NCBI GenBank assembly: GCA_003427395.1
Contig: BFEA01001000.1
Span: 16,910 to 41,696, forward strand
Source: Chara braunii
Lineage: Eukaryota > Streptophyta > Charophyceae > Charales > Characeae
DNA length: 24,787 nt
Direction of reading: 5' to 3'
Shown here: positions 1 to 8,878 of the stretch, one piece after another
Numbering within the stretch: position 1 is the first letter of the stretch
Layout: each line of letters begins with the position of its first letter
Made by a program: the position numbers and the translations under genes
The notes under the pieces: generated by a model
The model's database searches: none
What the model was told of the DNA's origin: nothing
What the model saw: the letters and a program-made list of their open reading frames with translations, nothing else

Positions 1-282
1 ACGATAATTGAGGTTAACTGTGTTGAGTTGGCTCATCATCTGGGTTACTTTCCAATCGTGATCTTCGCAGTGTCATCCTGTGATTGGTTGTTGGGAGTTC
101 ATCAGAGAGAGAGAACACTGTGTGTATTCTCCCCGTCTGTGCATGGTTGTTATTCCGCTGTTTATCTTTGGTCTGTGTGCAGGTGGACTCTGTCTCTTCC
201 TCCCCTGTGTCTCATGCATGTATGGGCGTGTGCTTCTGTGTGTGAGTGGCAATCAAATTGTCAAACAACCAAGTTCATAATA
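1..282 (+). repeat. 5' LTR, 3'-terminal part
   Basis: Matches 5485-5772 with about five substitutions and one 6-bp indel (AGTGAG present only in the right copy, near 5715). The end is set at 282: the right copy ends TTCATAACA and this copy reads TTCATAATA, a single C-to-T change, followed by GT and then the primer-binding site. Confidence 0.88.
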
Positions 283-284
283 GT

Positions 285-298
285 TGGTATCGGAGCGG
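285..298 (+). other. Primer-binding site (tRNA-Met-like)
   Basis: TGGTATCGGAGCGG starts two bases after the LTR end. The usual plant initiator tRNA-Met site is TGGTATCAGAGC, so this differs at one position (A to G at the eighth base). Position and spacing are right for priming minus-strand DNA synthesis. Confidence 0.75.
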
Positions 299-504
299 AG
301 ATTGGACTTGGAGCTCAGAGGGTTGAGCACAACAGGGGCATCTCCTCTTTCTGGCCCTGCCTGGCGAGAAGTGTCATGGTGGCTCTTCTTCTTCAGTGAA
401 GATCCAGTGGAAGAGAAGACAGACAAGCAGTGATTGCAGGGCATCAGTTTGCGATTGATCAGGCACCCTGAGCCTGTCTGAGTGTCTGACAAGAAGTGGC
501 GAGA

Positions 505-578
505 ATAGGGTTATTTCGCCATCCACCCTCCTGACCTCAGTTGATGACTGGGTCTAGGGTGGCGAAATTTGCCCTAAT
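505..578. repeat. Inverted repeat in leader (stem around GGCGAAAT)
   Basis: ATTTCGCC followed by a CCACCCT block (513-529) pairs with AGGGTGGCGAAAT (556-568), with a 4-base bulge. Outer bases AATAGGG and CCCTAAT extend the pairing imperfectly. Confidence 0.6.
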
Positions 579-618
579 CCAGTGATTACTGGGTGGCGGC
601 TTCAAACCCAGCATAGCG

Positions 619-670
619 CTGAGGGAGGATTGATCGCAGGATCACCTCCTGCTAAATCAACCCTCCTCAG
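619..670. repeat. Two-tier hairpin in leader
   Basis: Outer arms CTGAGGGAGGATTGAT (619-634) and AATCAACCCTCCTCAG (655-670) pair with few mismatches. Inside, GCAGGA (636-641) pairs perfectly with TCCTGC (647-652) around a 5-base loop. Confidence 0.65.
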
Positions 671-701
671 GGCTAAATTTAGCACCCGCGACTCGTACCT
701 G

Positions 702-742
702 CAGTGGCGAGAAATCTTCAGGAGAGTTTTCTCTCGCCACTG
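702..742. repeat. Perfect 11-bp inverted repeat in leader
   Basis: CAGTGGCGAGA (702-712) and TCTCGCCACTG (732-742) are exact reverse complements separated by 19 bases. The arms contain the GTGGCGA heptamer that recurs in this leader and in the LTR. Confidence 0.7.
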
Positions 743-1824
743 AGCCAGATTCAGTGAATCTGAAGGTGTGGGGTGAATCGCCACATTTTACTGGAGCAGA
801 TCATCAAGTTTCAGGAGATTCTGTACGTGGGAAGCTCTGGAAGACTGTCTGCAAGTACTGGCGGGACCAGGGTTGGCAGCCATAGCCAAAGCTTCATCAT
901 CCACTGAGGGTTATACTTCAAGTGAGTGCGTTCCATATGAATCCCTGATTAGCGATTAGTGTAGCATCAGTAGAAGTAGGATTAATGGTCTGTGTGTCAG
1001 TACAGTAACAATTGTGAAATTGTCAGACTGAAAGACAGCCATATCCATCTTCTTCCTCCCTACCCTGACTCATATCTCTTCACCTATTGACCTGTACTGA
1101 CTCCAAATTGTTATGGGACTGCCCGACTGTATTGCGCTGCATCCTGTATGTTCATTCTCTGAATTCTGTGCTGGAAAAGTAGTAATACTGTGGATTTGAG
1201 TTTTGCGCTGGGTCTATTTATAGTCTAGGCTACCTAGGGTCAGTCATAACTCAAAATTTGACCGTCAGAATTCAAGTCTGTCAGTCTGGGGTGAATCGCA
1301 ATTCTATTTTTATCATCCCTGCTAAAGCGCTAGTCCAGAAACACTGTATTTGGGTCATAACAGGGTATTCCTGAAATTCGCCATATCTGGGTGTATTTCT
1401 TTTGATGTCAATAGTGGCGAAATTTGAGTTTGGGGCTGTCAGGGTATAGTTTACTAAATCGCTGCTACTTGCAACCCTGTTTCAATTAATTCTTGCCTGT
1501 TTCCTTCAATACTACTAATTCTCTCTGCTTTCTGATGGGCTTTGGAATGTTAGTGGCCTCTGGAATGTTGTGAAACTGCATGTTGCAACTTCAGTGAAGG
1601 TTCAGAGTCAGGTATGGGAAATCGTTAGTGCATGATGTTACTGGGCATCCAGTCAACCTGACTACTGACCCCAGTGGCCCTATTCCAACCCTAACCGCTT
1701 GTGCCCACTGACCCACATTGCTCTGTGAATTGACAGTGCAGCGAATTTTGAGAGGTTGTGTGTACTGTAAATCGCTGCACCTCCTGCTGTTTCGCTTTGT
1801 TTATTTTGTGTTCTGAGAGGGAAA

Positions 1825-2535
1825 ATGTCTGAAACCGCTGACACAGGTGCAGGGCAGGTGGAGGTAGTGGTCAAGGATGAGGCCCAAGCCTCACCCTCAA
1901 CTCCACCTCCCCCTCCTCTGACCCCTGCGCAGCGGCGCAAGAAGGAGATCCAAGAGAAACTGCGAGAGAAACAGGCGCTGCTCGCAGAGGCAGAGACACA
2001 AGAGGCTGCAGAGCTGGAAGCTGCAACAGATGGTTCCAGAAAAGAGCATCTGCTACAGCAGGCTCAGAAGACTTTTGCAGATGCCAGAGTAGCCCAGTGT
2101 ACAAGGGACCTAGTTGAGCTGGTACTTTTGTAGGACAAACTTACAGCCAGCCATTTCAAAAACTGGGATGAGAGGATCCAGCGGCTGGAGACTAGAGTGG
2201 CTGATCTGGGAACTCAGCAGTCAAAGATCTTGGATGCTATCCAGAATCTGACTGCTCAGTTAGCAGCAGCCAACGTCATCAGTCCCCTGGTCCCTGTGGT
2301 CCCCTCTCTGAAGCCCAAAAAGCCTTCTCAGTCCCCCTCTCCACCTCCTTCTCCACCTCCTACGTCTCCTCATTCTTTGCACAGATCTTCTCCCTCTGTC
2401 ACCTCCCACGCCAAAGCCACACCTCCTCCCACCTTTGCTGTTGTTGTTGCTGGGGACCCACGTGGTCCCAAGATTCCTGCCCCCACCCCAAGATTGATGT
2501 GGGGGACTGGACTGCTGGAACCCGGGCCTATCTGA
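1825..2535 (+). pseudogene. gag N-terminal region, coiled coil and proline-rich linker (broken)
   Basis: The frame starts at an ATG in GGAAAATGTCTG. It begins with a proline cluster, followed by a charged alanine/glutamate/glutamine-rich helix (about residues 35-85) typical of Ty3 gag N-termini. A TAG stop at 2131-2133 interrupts it. The same frame then continues with a second predicted coil (QRLETRVADLG, LTAQLAAANV) and a long Ser/Pro-rich linker ending at 2533-2535. The real protein probably left this frame near 2485-2490, in a C-rich run, because the capsid part continues in another frame. Gag would form the particle that packages the RNA. I infer gag from position and composition. Confidence 0.7.
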
Positions 2536-3328
2536 AGGGGTTCCAATGTCCAGAGCAGCAAAAGGTGGCCACCGTTGTGGGGCTGCTGGAAGGGCCTGCC
2601 CAGAAATGGGCTACCTCTACAGCAAGTGCCTAGAAGCAGACTTTGGAGGACTAGACCCTGGCACTGGGGGCTGACAAACTTTTGCAGGCCCTGGAAGACC
2701 GGTTTGCAGACAAAGAGAGAGTCCGCAAGGCTGCTGATAAAATAGTACGCCTGGGCCAGCAGCGTTACAGCGGCAGTCTGCAGGCCTTATTTGCTGAATT
2801 CGAACAGCTGACTTCCACCCCTGGACTGGTTATGTGTGCAGATGATTTGTTGACTAACTTTTGCAGGGCTGTGCCTGAGAAGTTCTATGTTGCTTTGTAC
2901 AGCGCCGAACACAAAGACTGGCGATCGTTTGGACGCTCAGCACTGGACATGGAAGCCAAGCTTCATGTTCAGGCCCCCTCCAGTGATAGGAGGAAAGGCG
3001 CCTTCCCTCGCGGTGGTAGAAGGGGAAAGGCGGTCTTTGCCTATGCGGGTTCTGGGTCAGCCTCTGAGACAAGCCTGGTACACCGCCAGTTGGGACTGTT
3101 TCAGCTGCTGTCCCAGATGTTGCAGCAGTTGTTCAGCAGCTGCAGGCTGCGCTGGGGGCCTTCCAAAAGGCCGGGTCTGCCTCCAACACAGCCTCCAACA
3201 GCAAGGGGAAGAGCCAGGGACGTTGCTCTTCAGCCCCTGCCCGGCGCCCTAATCTGCCACGTGACGTCCATTTTCCAGCAGACCCTCTGAATCCCAACAC
3301 CCTTCCCTGGCATGATCTAAAAATCTAG
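2489..3328 (+). pseudogene. gag capsid region (broken)
   Basis: After a frameshift near 2485, the frame reads a gag-like capsid: a DWTAGTRAYLKGF-type start, KVATVVGLLEGPAQKWA (near 2560-2620), then LEDRFADKERVRKAADKI and RYSGSLQALFAEFEQL. This pattern resembles the retrotransposon gag family (PF03732 type) with its W and YL landmarks. Two in-frame TAG stops occur (2631-2633 and 2652-2654). Near 3070 the frame shifts again, and the continuation (PPVGTVSAAV, QQLQAALGAFQKAG) runs to a TAG at 3326-3328. With these lesions it cannot encode an intact gag. Confidence 0.7.
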
Positions 3329-3360
3329 AAAGGAGTGTGGAGGAAGAGGAAGAGAGAGGT

Positions 3361-3408
3361 GTCTGCTTGAGGCGTGAGGGACAACACTTCTTGAAGGACT
3401 GTCCCTAC
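3361..3408 (+). pseudogene. gag zinc knuckle remnant
   Basis: One frame reads VCLRREGQHFLKDCPY. This is recognisable as a nucleocapsid CCHC knuckle (C-X2-C-X4-H-X4-C) in which the second cysteine position is Arg and the spacing before His is one residue short. It lies just downstream of the gag linker, as expected, and could not bind zinc normally. Confidence 0.6.
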
Positions 3409-4458
3409 ATGCCTAGCCCAGCTCAGTCAAAAAACTGAAGCTGAACCTGGAGACAGCAGTTCCCTCCAGTGTTGCACCTGCATCTGCAGCTGCAGCAACT
3501 TCAGTTGAGACTAGTTCCTTCCTACCCAGTGTGGGGACTGCGCGGGCAGCATCCTCTTGTTATAAGGATCCAGACCCGGATCAAGGATTAGAGGGGCATG
3601 AGGCTCAGATGATTGCTCCCTTTTCCTTCATCTGAAGGGACAAAAGGGAAACCAAATCTGAATTCATCCTACCCTACCCTCGATCCATGAGAGAGGTGAA
3701 AACCACAACTCCTTTCACCTGTGTTGATTCACATTCTGGATCTTCACTGTCTCTCGTTCTTGTGGGAGTTGTAGTTGTCAGTATTTGCAGGCGCAAATTC
3801 TGGCGACACTCAATGTCCTGATCAGGATTAGCTGAGAGTCAGCAATCTTCCCTCTTCCCGACATTGTGTGGTGAGTGCCATTGTCCCAGGCTTTCAACCT
3901 TCTACCCCGGGCTCCTTATCTGTTTGATAAGTTGAGCACCAACAAATCTATTGTTGACAACCTGGATGATAATTAGTTATGTTTCTTGTGGTGAGATTAC
4001 TTGTCCTACTTGTGATCTCTTACTGCAGTCCTTCAGTTCTACTGACCGACTTGCATCCGGTTTATGTCTACTAAGGGGTACACACCCGGTCCGACGGCTA
4101 TAGCCAGCAATTCTGAGTTTCCATTCTACTGACATCCCAGTTTACTATGGAGGTCAGGAGTATAGGAACTGTATTGCAACAATAGGGTGTCGTTCACGGA
4201 TCTCAACTTTTCAGAAGTGATCGATTGCGTAACAGCCAAAACCCAGGTTATCCATGGTTCTTGATGCAATCGAGACCAACTGACACTTTGAGGTTGCCTC
4301 CTCCTGACCTTACTGCGACAGCACAGGTCAGGGGCATAGGTTACCCCGTGAGTATCTCAGGTTTTCCTCTTCAGGCAAGAGTGTTATCTCCATAACTCCC
4401 TTCATCTGCTGGTTCATTACCAGAAAGTGAAGTATGGGCGCGAAGGTCCGCTCTCCCT
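3409..4458 (+). other. Decayed internal segment, no gene readable
   Basis: About 1 kb between the zinc knuckle and the polypurine tract, with stops in all frames. A stretch near 3715-3740 reads FTCVDSHSG and may be a relic of an aspartic protease active site, which is weak evidence. I see no RT, RNase H or integrase motifs on either strand. Confidence 0.5.
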
Positions 4459-4468
4459 GGGGGGGGTA
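4459..4468 (+). other. Polypurine tract of element 1
   Basis: Eight consecutive G (4459-4466) plus TA sit directly before TGTAATGA, the start of the 3' LTR. This is the plus-strand priming site expected in an LTR element. Confidence 0.75.
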
Positions 4469-5207
4469 TGTAATGAAACCTGCAGATTCTCAGTGGACTG
4501 TACATTAGGCTGAGGGCGAAGCCTGGGGCTTGCCTCGGTCTGGTCGCGTCGTAGGTTAGATTCGTGATTTTGTGTTTTCTGTGTTTTGTTGTCTGTGCGG
4601 TTGCTGCGTTTTTTTTAACGCATTGAGGTGCGATGACGTGCTGATTTCTGCTGCCGTGACCAACGGCGAGGTTGTACTCTGTTGTGTGTGCTTGTTGTGT
4701 TTTGCAGCGTGCTTTGTTGTGTGTGTGCGTGCAGAGTTTTGGGTCACACTGAGGCCTATATGCTGTTCTAAAAATAGACCGGCTCCGGCCCTGCGATTGC
4801 AGGCCCAGTCTTCCCCGACGTCATAAAGGCCCTAAGGGCCTACAATGGGTAGAGCTCGTAGCTTGGAAGGGCCTAGAGGCCCTAAGTCGAAACGGTACNG
4901 GTAGNGCAGTTTCNGTCCAGTAGGTCTAGGGTAGAATCTAGAAATAGGACAGGCCGAGTAGGTTTAGGACTTTTGGCTTTTCATTTTTCGCGTGCAGCGT
5001 TCGTGGCCAACCACGTTTAACAGCGCTGAATGTCTACAGCGGCACCTGCGACATCAGCTGCGTGAAGCGGCCATGGCCGGCCTACCTGAGACAGCCATAG
5101 CTGGGGCTGTGCTCAGCGCATCTATCCCCAGGGGATATCTGCGTTTGGCAGGACTATTGGAGGGTCTTCACTGAGTACATGTGGGTACTGCTGCTGCGGT
5201 AGCAGCT

Positions 5208-5225
5208 AGGCAGCCATAGCTGCCT
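5208..5225. repeat. Mini-hairpin with CATA/TATG loop, 7-bp stem
   Basis: AGGCAGC-CATA-GCTGCCT, perfectly paired stem, in the 3' LTR of element 1. Member of the motif family discussed under findings. Confidence 0.75.
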
Positions 5226-5364
5226 TCTTCATCGTCAGAGTGACTTATCCGCACTAGAGACTACTTCGCTGTTCATGATCTGCATCTGGGTGTATAGCGC
5301 TGGCCTGTAGGAGGCTGTTTCTGTGCAGCGCTAGACTCTGAGAGTGCAGTAGTGAGTGGAGTGT

Positions 5365-5525
5365 GTGGTTCTTGAGTGGCGAGATACTGGGTTGAACTCT
5401 GTTACGATAATTGAGGTTAACTGTGTTGAGTTGGCTCATCATCTNGTGGTTCTTGAGTGGCGAGATACTGGGTTGAACTCTGTTACGATAATTGAGGTTA
5501 ACTGTGTTGAGTTGGCTCATCATCT
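5365..5525. repeat. 80-bp exact duplication flanking a single N (probable assembly join)
   Basis: Bases 5365-5444 and 5446-5525 are the same 80 bp, separated by one N at 5445. Two overlapping contig ends joined without merging would look exactly like this. A real tandem duplication is less likely. Confidence 0.85.
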
Positions 5526-5772
5526 GGGTTACTTTCCAATTGTGATCTTCGCAGTGTTATCCTGTGATTGGTTGTTGGGAGTTCATCAGAGAGAGAGAAC
5601 ACTGTGTGTATTCTCCCCGTCTGTGCATGGTTGTTATTCCGCTGTTTATCTCTGGTCTGTGTGCAGGTGGACTCTGTCTCTTCCTCCCCTGTGTCTCATG
5701 CATGTATGGGCGTGAGTGAGTTCTTCTGTGTGTGAGTGGCAATCAAATTGTCAAACAACCAAGTTCATAACA

Positions 5773-6526
5773 TAAGAGTTCACTTTCAAGTGGCTATGGC
5801 GACTCAGCGCCCAAACAACTCACTGTTCACACACACTGGACCACCCTAGATATCCCACACCCGTAACTCTGAACACTCACACATACACACACACTTCACA
5901 CTAAGCTATGCTATGGCAGCTATGGCTGCCACTACCCTATCACTATACTAAGCTCCTCCTCTCTCGCCCACTGCGTCCTTCGGGCTCACTGCAGACCTCC
6001 TTGCACAAGTCGCTATGACAGCGCTTCCGTATGGCTCACGCAGGAATGAATCCAAGGTTGGGCGCTGCCTCTTGATTTATACTTCGGAAACTCGTTGGTC
6101 TGCCCTTTGCCATCGGCCCATGGTGCTCACAGTCCCCCATGGTACTTGCTGGACCGGACTGGGACTGACAGGACCTTACCGCTGCCTGACTGTGGACTCA
6201 CTGCTATCCTACCGTCGTCGTACTGCAATTGCACTGCAGTTTAGTCCACCACTTGCCTCGCCACTTTACCACTTGCCCACTTGCCTACCTTCTAGAAGGA
6301 CTACAACTAGACTTCTGGAACTTGCTAAGACTTCTACTCTATAGACCTACAGATCGAACCCCTGCTGCNTATGNACCTACGACAGACCTACCAACTGCCT
6401 ACGAATACACAGGTCACAGGTTCAACTCTTGGGGTCTACACAGATACTGTACATGGGTAGGGTGAGGTCTAGGGATCGAGCCCTGGGTACTGCATCTGCT
6501 ACTGCTGAAAGGTGAAAACCGTTTCA
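5773..6526. other. Noncoding, LTR-like segment, possible 3' LTR of element 2
   Basis: It lies between the end of element 1 and the 3' end of element 2, which runs on the opposite strand. On the minus strand it would begin TGAAACGG at 6526, directly after a GGCGGGAG purine tract, as a 3' LTR should. It carries a CA-rich stretch (5820-5900), several GCTATGGC copies and Ns at 6369 and 6374. I could not find a matching partner to the right of element 2, so the LTR call is tentative. No gene is supported. Confidence 0.4.
5914..5931. repeat. Mini-hairpin with TATG loop, 7-bp stem
   Basis: TGGCAGC-TATG-GCTGCCA, perfectly paired. Its central 16 bases are the exact reverse complement of the core of the hairpin at 5208-5225, in an unrelated sequence context. 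Confidence 0.75.
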
Positions 6527-6534
6527 CTCCCGCC
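6527..6534 (-). other. Candidate polypurine tract of element 2
   Basis: Read on the minus strand, GGCGGGAG is followed at once by TGAAACGG, 30 bases after the integrase stop. Position fits; sequence is short. Confidence 0.4.
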
Positions 6535-6564
6535 GTCCTAAATTCGAGGTCCTCCGAGAATATT

Positions 6565-7203
6565 TCAGTCCAAGGCAGGACCTTTACCCTTCTTGTCGCA
6601 CTCGTAGGCTCTGACTATGTCCGGAGTTGTCTCTAGAAGCTTTTTTCTTGTAAACCAGCGGTCGTCTTCCGGTTCCTGATAAGCAAACCGGACCTGACCT
6701 CTACCTCCTGTTCTGAAGACATCCTCATCTACAATGCCGTCAATGTCATAACTCCCATCCATATCCGGGGGGATCATGGATCTTCTTGAAGGGAATTGTT
6801 GGCTTGTGACACACGGCAACAACTTTGAAGCATGGAATATGGGGTATGTGTGGAGGTGTGCTGGGATTTGTATAGTGTAGGACGGTCCATCCTCTCCGCC
6901 CTTGACTTCTAGAATCGGCCACGGTCCTCTATATGCATGCAGTAACTTCTGCGAGATGTTTTCTTCAGGTGCAAACTCTTTTGCCTTGACCCAGACTACG
7001 TCGCTTACTTGAAACTGTGATGGGCGACGGTGCTTATTAGCCTGTTCTATCATCCTATGCTGAGCCTTCCGAAGGTTCTCAACAACAGTAGCTAATTCCT
7101 TTTCGTGCTGTATCGCAAACTCCCTGGTACCGGGCGGTAGTCTGTGAATCTGGTCCCGGTTCAGTCCTTCAAACGGTCTGCGTGGTCTAAAGGACTTGTG
7201 CAA
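6565..7203 (-). pseudogene. Integrase C-terminus with chromodomain (part of broken pol)
   Basis: This continues the integrase frame after a TAG at 7204-7206. It opens with the linker TREFAIQHEKELATVVENL and a helix, then a DVVWVKAKEF strand and the GPY/F-type motif AYRGPWPILEV (about residues 85-95), which binds DNA. The last 50 residues (YDIDGIVDEDVF, VRFAYQEPEDDRWF, TPDIVRAYE) match the chromodomain pattern, with aromatic cage-like positions. Chromodomains guide integration to methylated histone H3 chromatin. The frame ends in a short basic tail at a normal-looking stop. Apart from the upstream stop this part is intact. Confidence 0.82.
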
Positions 7204-7815
7204 CTAATTGGGAGTGCGGCAGGTGGATAGATGCACACTGTTATTGTATGCACTAGCTACCTTAGGCAACATCTCATCCCAGTTGATCTGGTCTGGTCTA
7301 ATGTACATGCGCAGAACTTGTTGTAGGATCTTGTTAATCTGTTCTGTCTGACCGTTGGTCTCCGGATGACGGCCAGACGACATCAATAGCTTAGATCCGT
7401 AGACTCGCATGAGTTCTTGCCAGTTCGGGGTGGTGAAACGACTGTCTCTATCGCTAACTATTGACAATGGGATTCCATTCTCACTAACCCAAAAGTCAAA
7501 GAACTTTTGTATCACTAACTCTGTACGTGCCTCCGCAGGCAAAGGAACAAAAACTGCGTACTTACTAAAACGGTCAACTATGACCATGACTTGGCTCTTA
7601 CCATGTCTGCTCTTGACTTGGGTGTCCATGAAGTCTATGGACACTGAGTCTCCTGGCTGATCCGGAATAGGCAAAGGTCTAAGATGACCTAGAGGGGCGT
7701 GCATAGTAGTCTTATTTCTCTGGCACACTTTGCAACTGCGAACATACTCTATGCAGTCATTCTTCATTCCGGCCAAGTGTACGTGCGCATTAGATTGGCT
7801 AGTGTCTTTTGCCAA
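7204..7815 (-). pseudogene. Integrase zinc-finger end and catalytic core (part of broken pol)
   Basis: It contains the Cys pair of the H2C2 zinc finger (SCKVCQRNK) and the rve-type core. The catalytic D, D, E are all present: SIDFMDT, then SIVSDRDSRF, then ETNGQTEQIN. The integrase would insert the DNA copy into the chromosome. It ends at TAG 7204-7206, which replaces one codon in the conserved TPN-x-LHKSF stretch. The upstream half of the zinc finger is in another frame, with a frameshift in 7764-7815. Confidence 0.82.
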
Positions 7816-8027
7816 CCGAAATGCCCCTCAGTATCGTGGCATTCCCCTAGGATCAAACTGCGGATCTCTTCGCTGTTGGCAACGCACAGGTGGTCAAATA
7901 CGTTAGTCTTCTCAAACAACAACCCGTCTGTAGTGCGGTAATCTGGTTCAGTCTCTAGGGCCTCTCTAACTCTCTTTAGAAGGTCGCTATAGATAGGGTC
8001 ATGCGCATACGCTTGCTTCACTTTCTC
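7764..8027 (-). pseudogene. Integrase N-terminus, H2C2 finger first half (part of broken pol)
   Basis: Starts right after an in-frame TAG (8028-8030). It reads the region before integrase, then the His pair in ECHDTEGHFGW and the helix KTLANLMRTYTWP, where the frame is lost. The matching Cys pair follows in the frame of the core domain, so a small indel near 7770-7800 separates them. Confidence 0.75.
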
Positions 8028-8878
8028 CTACAAGTCTCTCCCTATATCCAGATAATGTACTATGGCTCCAAAGTAGTTTGATCTCCTACTCAGAGCGCCC
8101 GCAACTACGTTGTACTTGCCCTTCACTGGGTTAAGCTCAAAGTCATATTGGTCTATCTCTGCGGCCCACCTAATCAACTTAGGTGTCATCTTGGCCTGAG
8201 TCTTTAACCATCCAAGTGTTTCATGGTCAGAATACACTTTGAAGTGCCTCCCAAGCAGGGAATGCTTCCAGTGCTCCAAAGCCTGCCTGAGAGCGTAGAG
8301 TTCTCTCTCATACGTCGAGGTGGCTACCTTCTCTGAGGGCATCCTCGCTGACATGAACTCTACGGGTCTATAACCATTGCCGTCATCTTGCTGCAATACG
8401 ACGCCTATACCATACCGACTTGCATCCGTGGTGACGACAAATGGTAGCGACTGATCAGCTACTTTGAGGACATGATACTCTATTAACGCGCACTTTAATC
8501 TCTTTAGCGCAGACGTGCAGTCTCTATCCCATGGCCAGATTGCCTCTTTCTTAAGCAACCTGCATAGGGGAGCGGCGATAGTAGAGAAGTTTCAAACGAA
8601 CTTCCTATAGAAGTTAGCTAGGCCTAGAAACGACCGCAACTCTGTCAATGTGTGGGGCGTCGGCCAATCTCTAATTGTCGCTATCTTGCTGTCCTCTGGC
8701 TTAATGCCATCTCCGTCTAATACGTGGCCCAAGTACAGGACTTGTGTCTTGGCCCACTCACACTTCTTTGGATTGATCTTGAAGTTAGACTCTCTTAGCT
8801 TCTCTAAGACCTGCCTCAGATGACCCTGGTGCTCCTGGAGGGTCTTATTAAAAACTAAGATATCATCTAAATAAACTA
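8028..8878 (-). pseudogene. Reverse transcriptase C-terminus and RNase H (part of broken pol)
   Basis: The frame opens with [11 protein letters not shown]: the YLDD active site of RT, codons at 8862-8873. It continues through the thumb (LGHVLDGDGIKPEDSKI, LRSFLGLANFYRKF), where a TGA at 8592-8594 interrupts it. It then reads RNase H: TTDASRYGIGVVLQQ, STYERELYALRQA, YSDHETLGWL, and VVAGALSRR. In the family this last motif is normally ADALSR; here the catalytic Asp is Gly. The frame stops at TAG 8028-8030. The join to the upstream RT half is lost: about a dozen residues and the frame are missing near 8880. Confidence 0.82.

Larger units (their letters stand above)
299..1824 (+). other. Untranslated leader of element 1
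   Basis: About 1.5 kb between the primer-binding site and the gag start, with no persuasive reading frame. It is rich in inverted repeats between 505 and 742, and the heptamer GTGGCGA or its complement occurs repeatedly (near 495, 559, 703, 734, 777 and 1412). A structured leader could serve RNA packaging, dimerisation or translation control, but that is inference. Confidence 0.6.
1..5772 (+). mobile_element. LTR retrotransposon 1 (Ty3-like, gag-only derivative), 5' end cut by window
   Basis: Bases 1-282 recur at 5485-5772. The left copy is followed by a primer-binding site (285-298), and the right LTR is preceded by a G-rich polypurine tract (4459-4466) and begins TGTAATGA at 4469. The LTR end TCATAACA is a near-perfect inverse of that start, as expected for LTR termini. 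Between them lie a long leader, a broken gag (1825-3408) and about 1 kb of decayed sequence. No RT, RNase H or integrase can be read, so this is a non-autonomous or deleted copy. Assignment to Ty3 rests on the gag style and the neighbouring families. The upstream part of the 5' LTR and the target-site duplication lie outside the window. Confidence 0.85.
4469..5772 (+). repeat. 3' LTR of element 1 (1304 bp in this assembly)
   Basis: Starts TGTAATGA after the polypurine tract and ends TCATAACA, giving imperfect inverted termini. Its last 288 bp match the 5' LTR. The U3 part holds a T/G-rich stretch (4564-4740), a CTAAAAATAG box near 4767 that could act as a TATA element, and a bZIP-like GACGTCAT (4817-4824). 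The length is inflated by an 80-bp duplication around an N (5365-5525). Three further Ns lie at 4899, 4905 and 4914. Translated stretches in it are not convincing genes. Confidence 0.8.

Noticed and set aside
28-399. Open frames in the 5' and 3' LTR of element 1
   Set aside because: Both copies of the LTR show them and the composition is that of U5/leader; no domain or conservation beyond LTR identity.
3700-4458. Remnant RT in element 1
   Set aside because: No RT motif could be read in any frame on either strand; only a weak protease-like DS-x-SG stretch.
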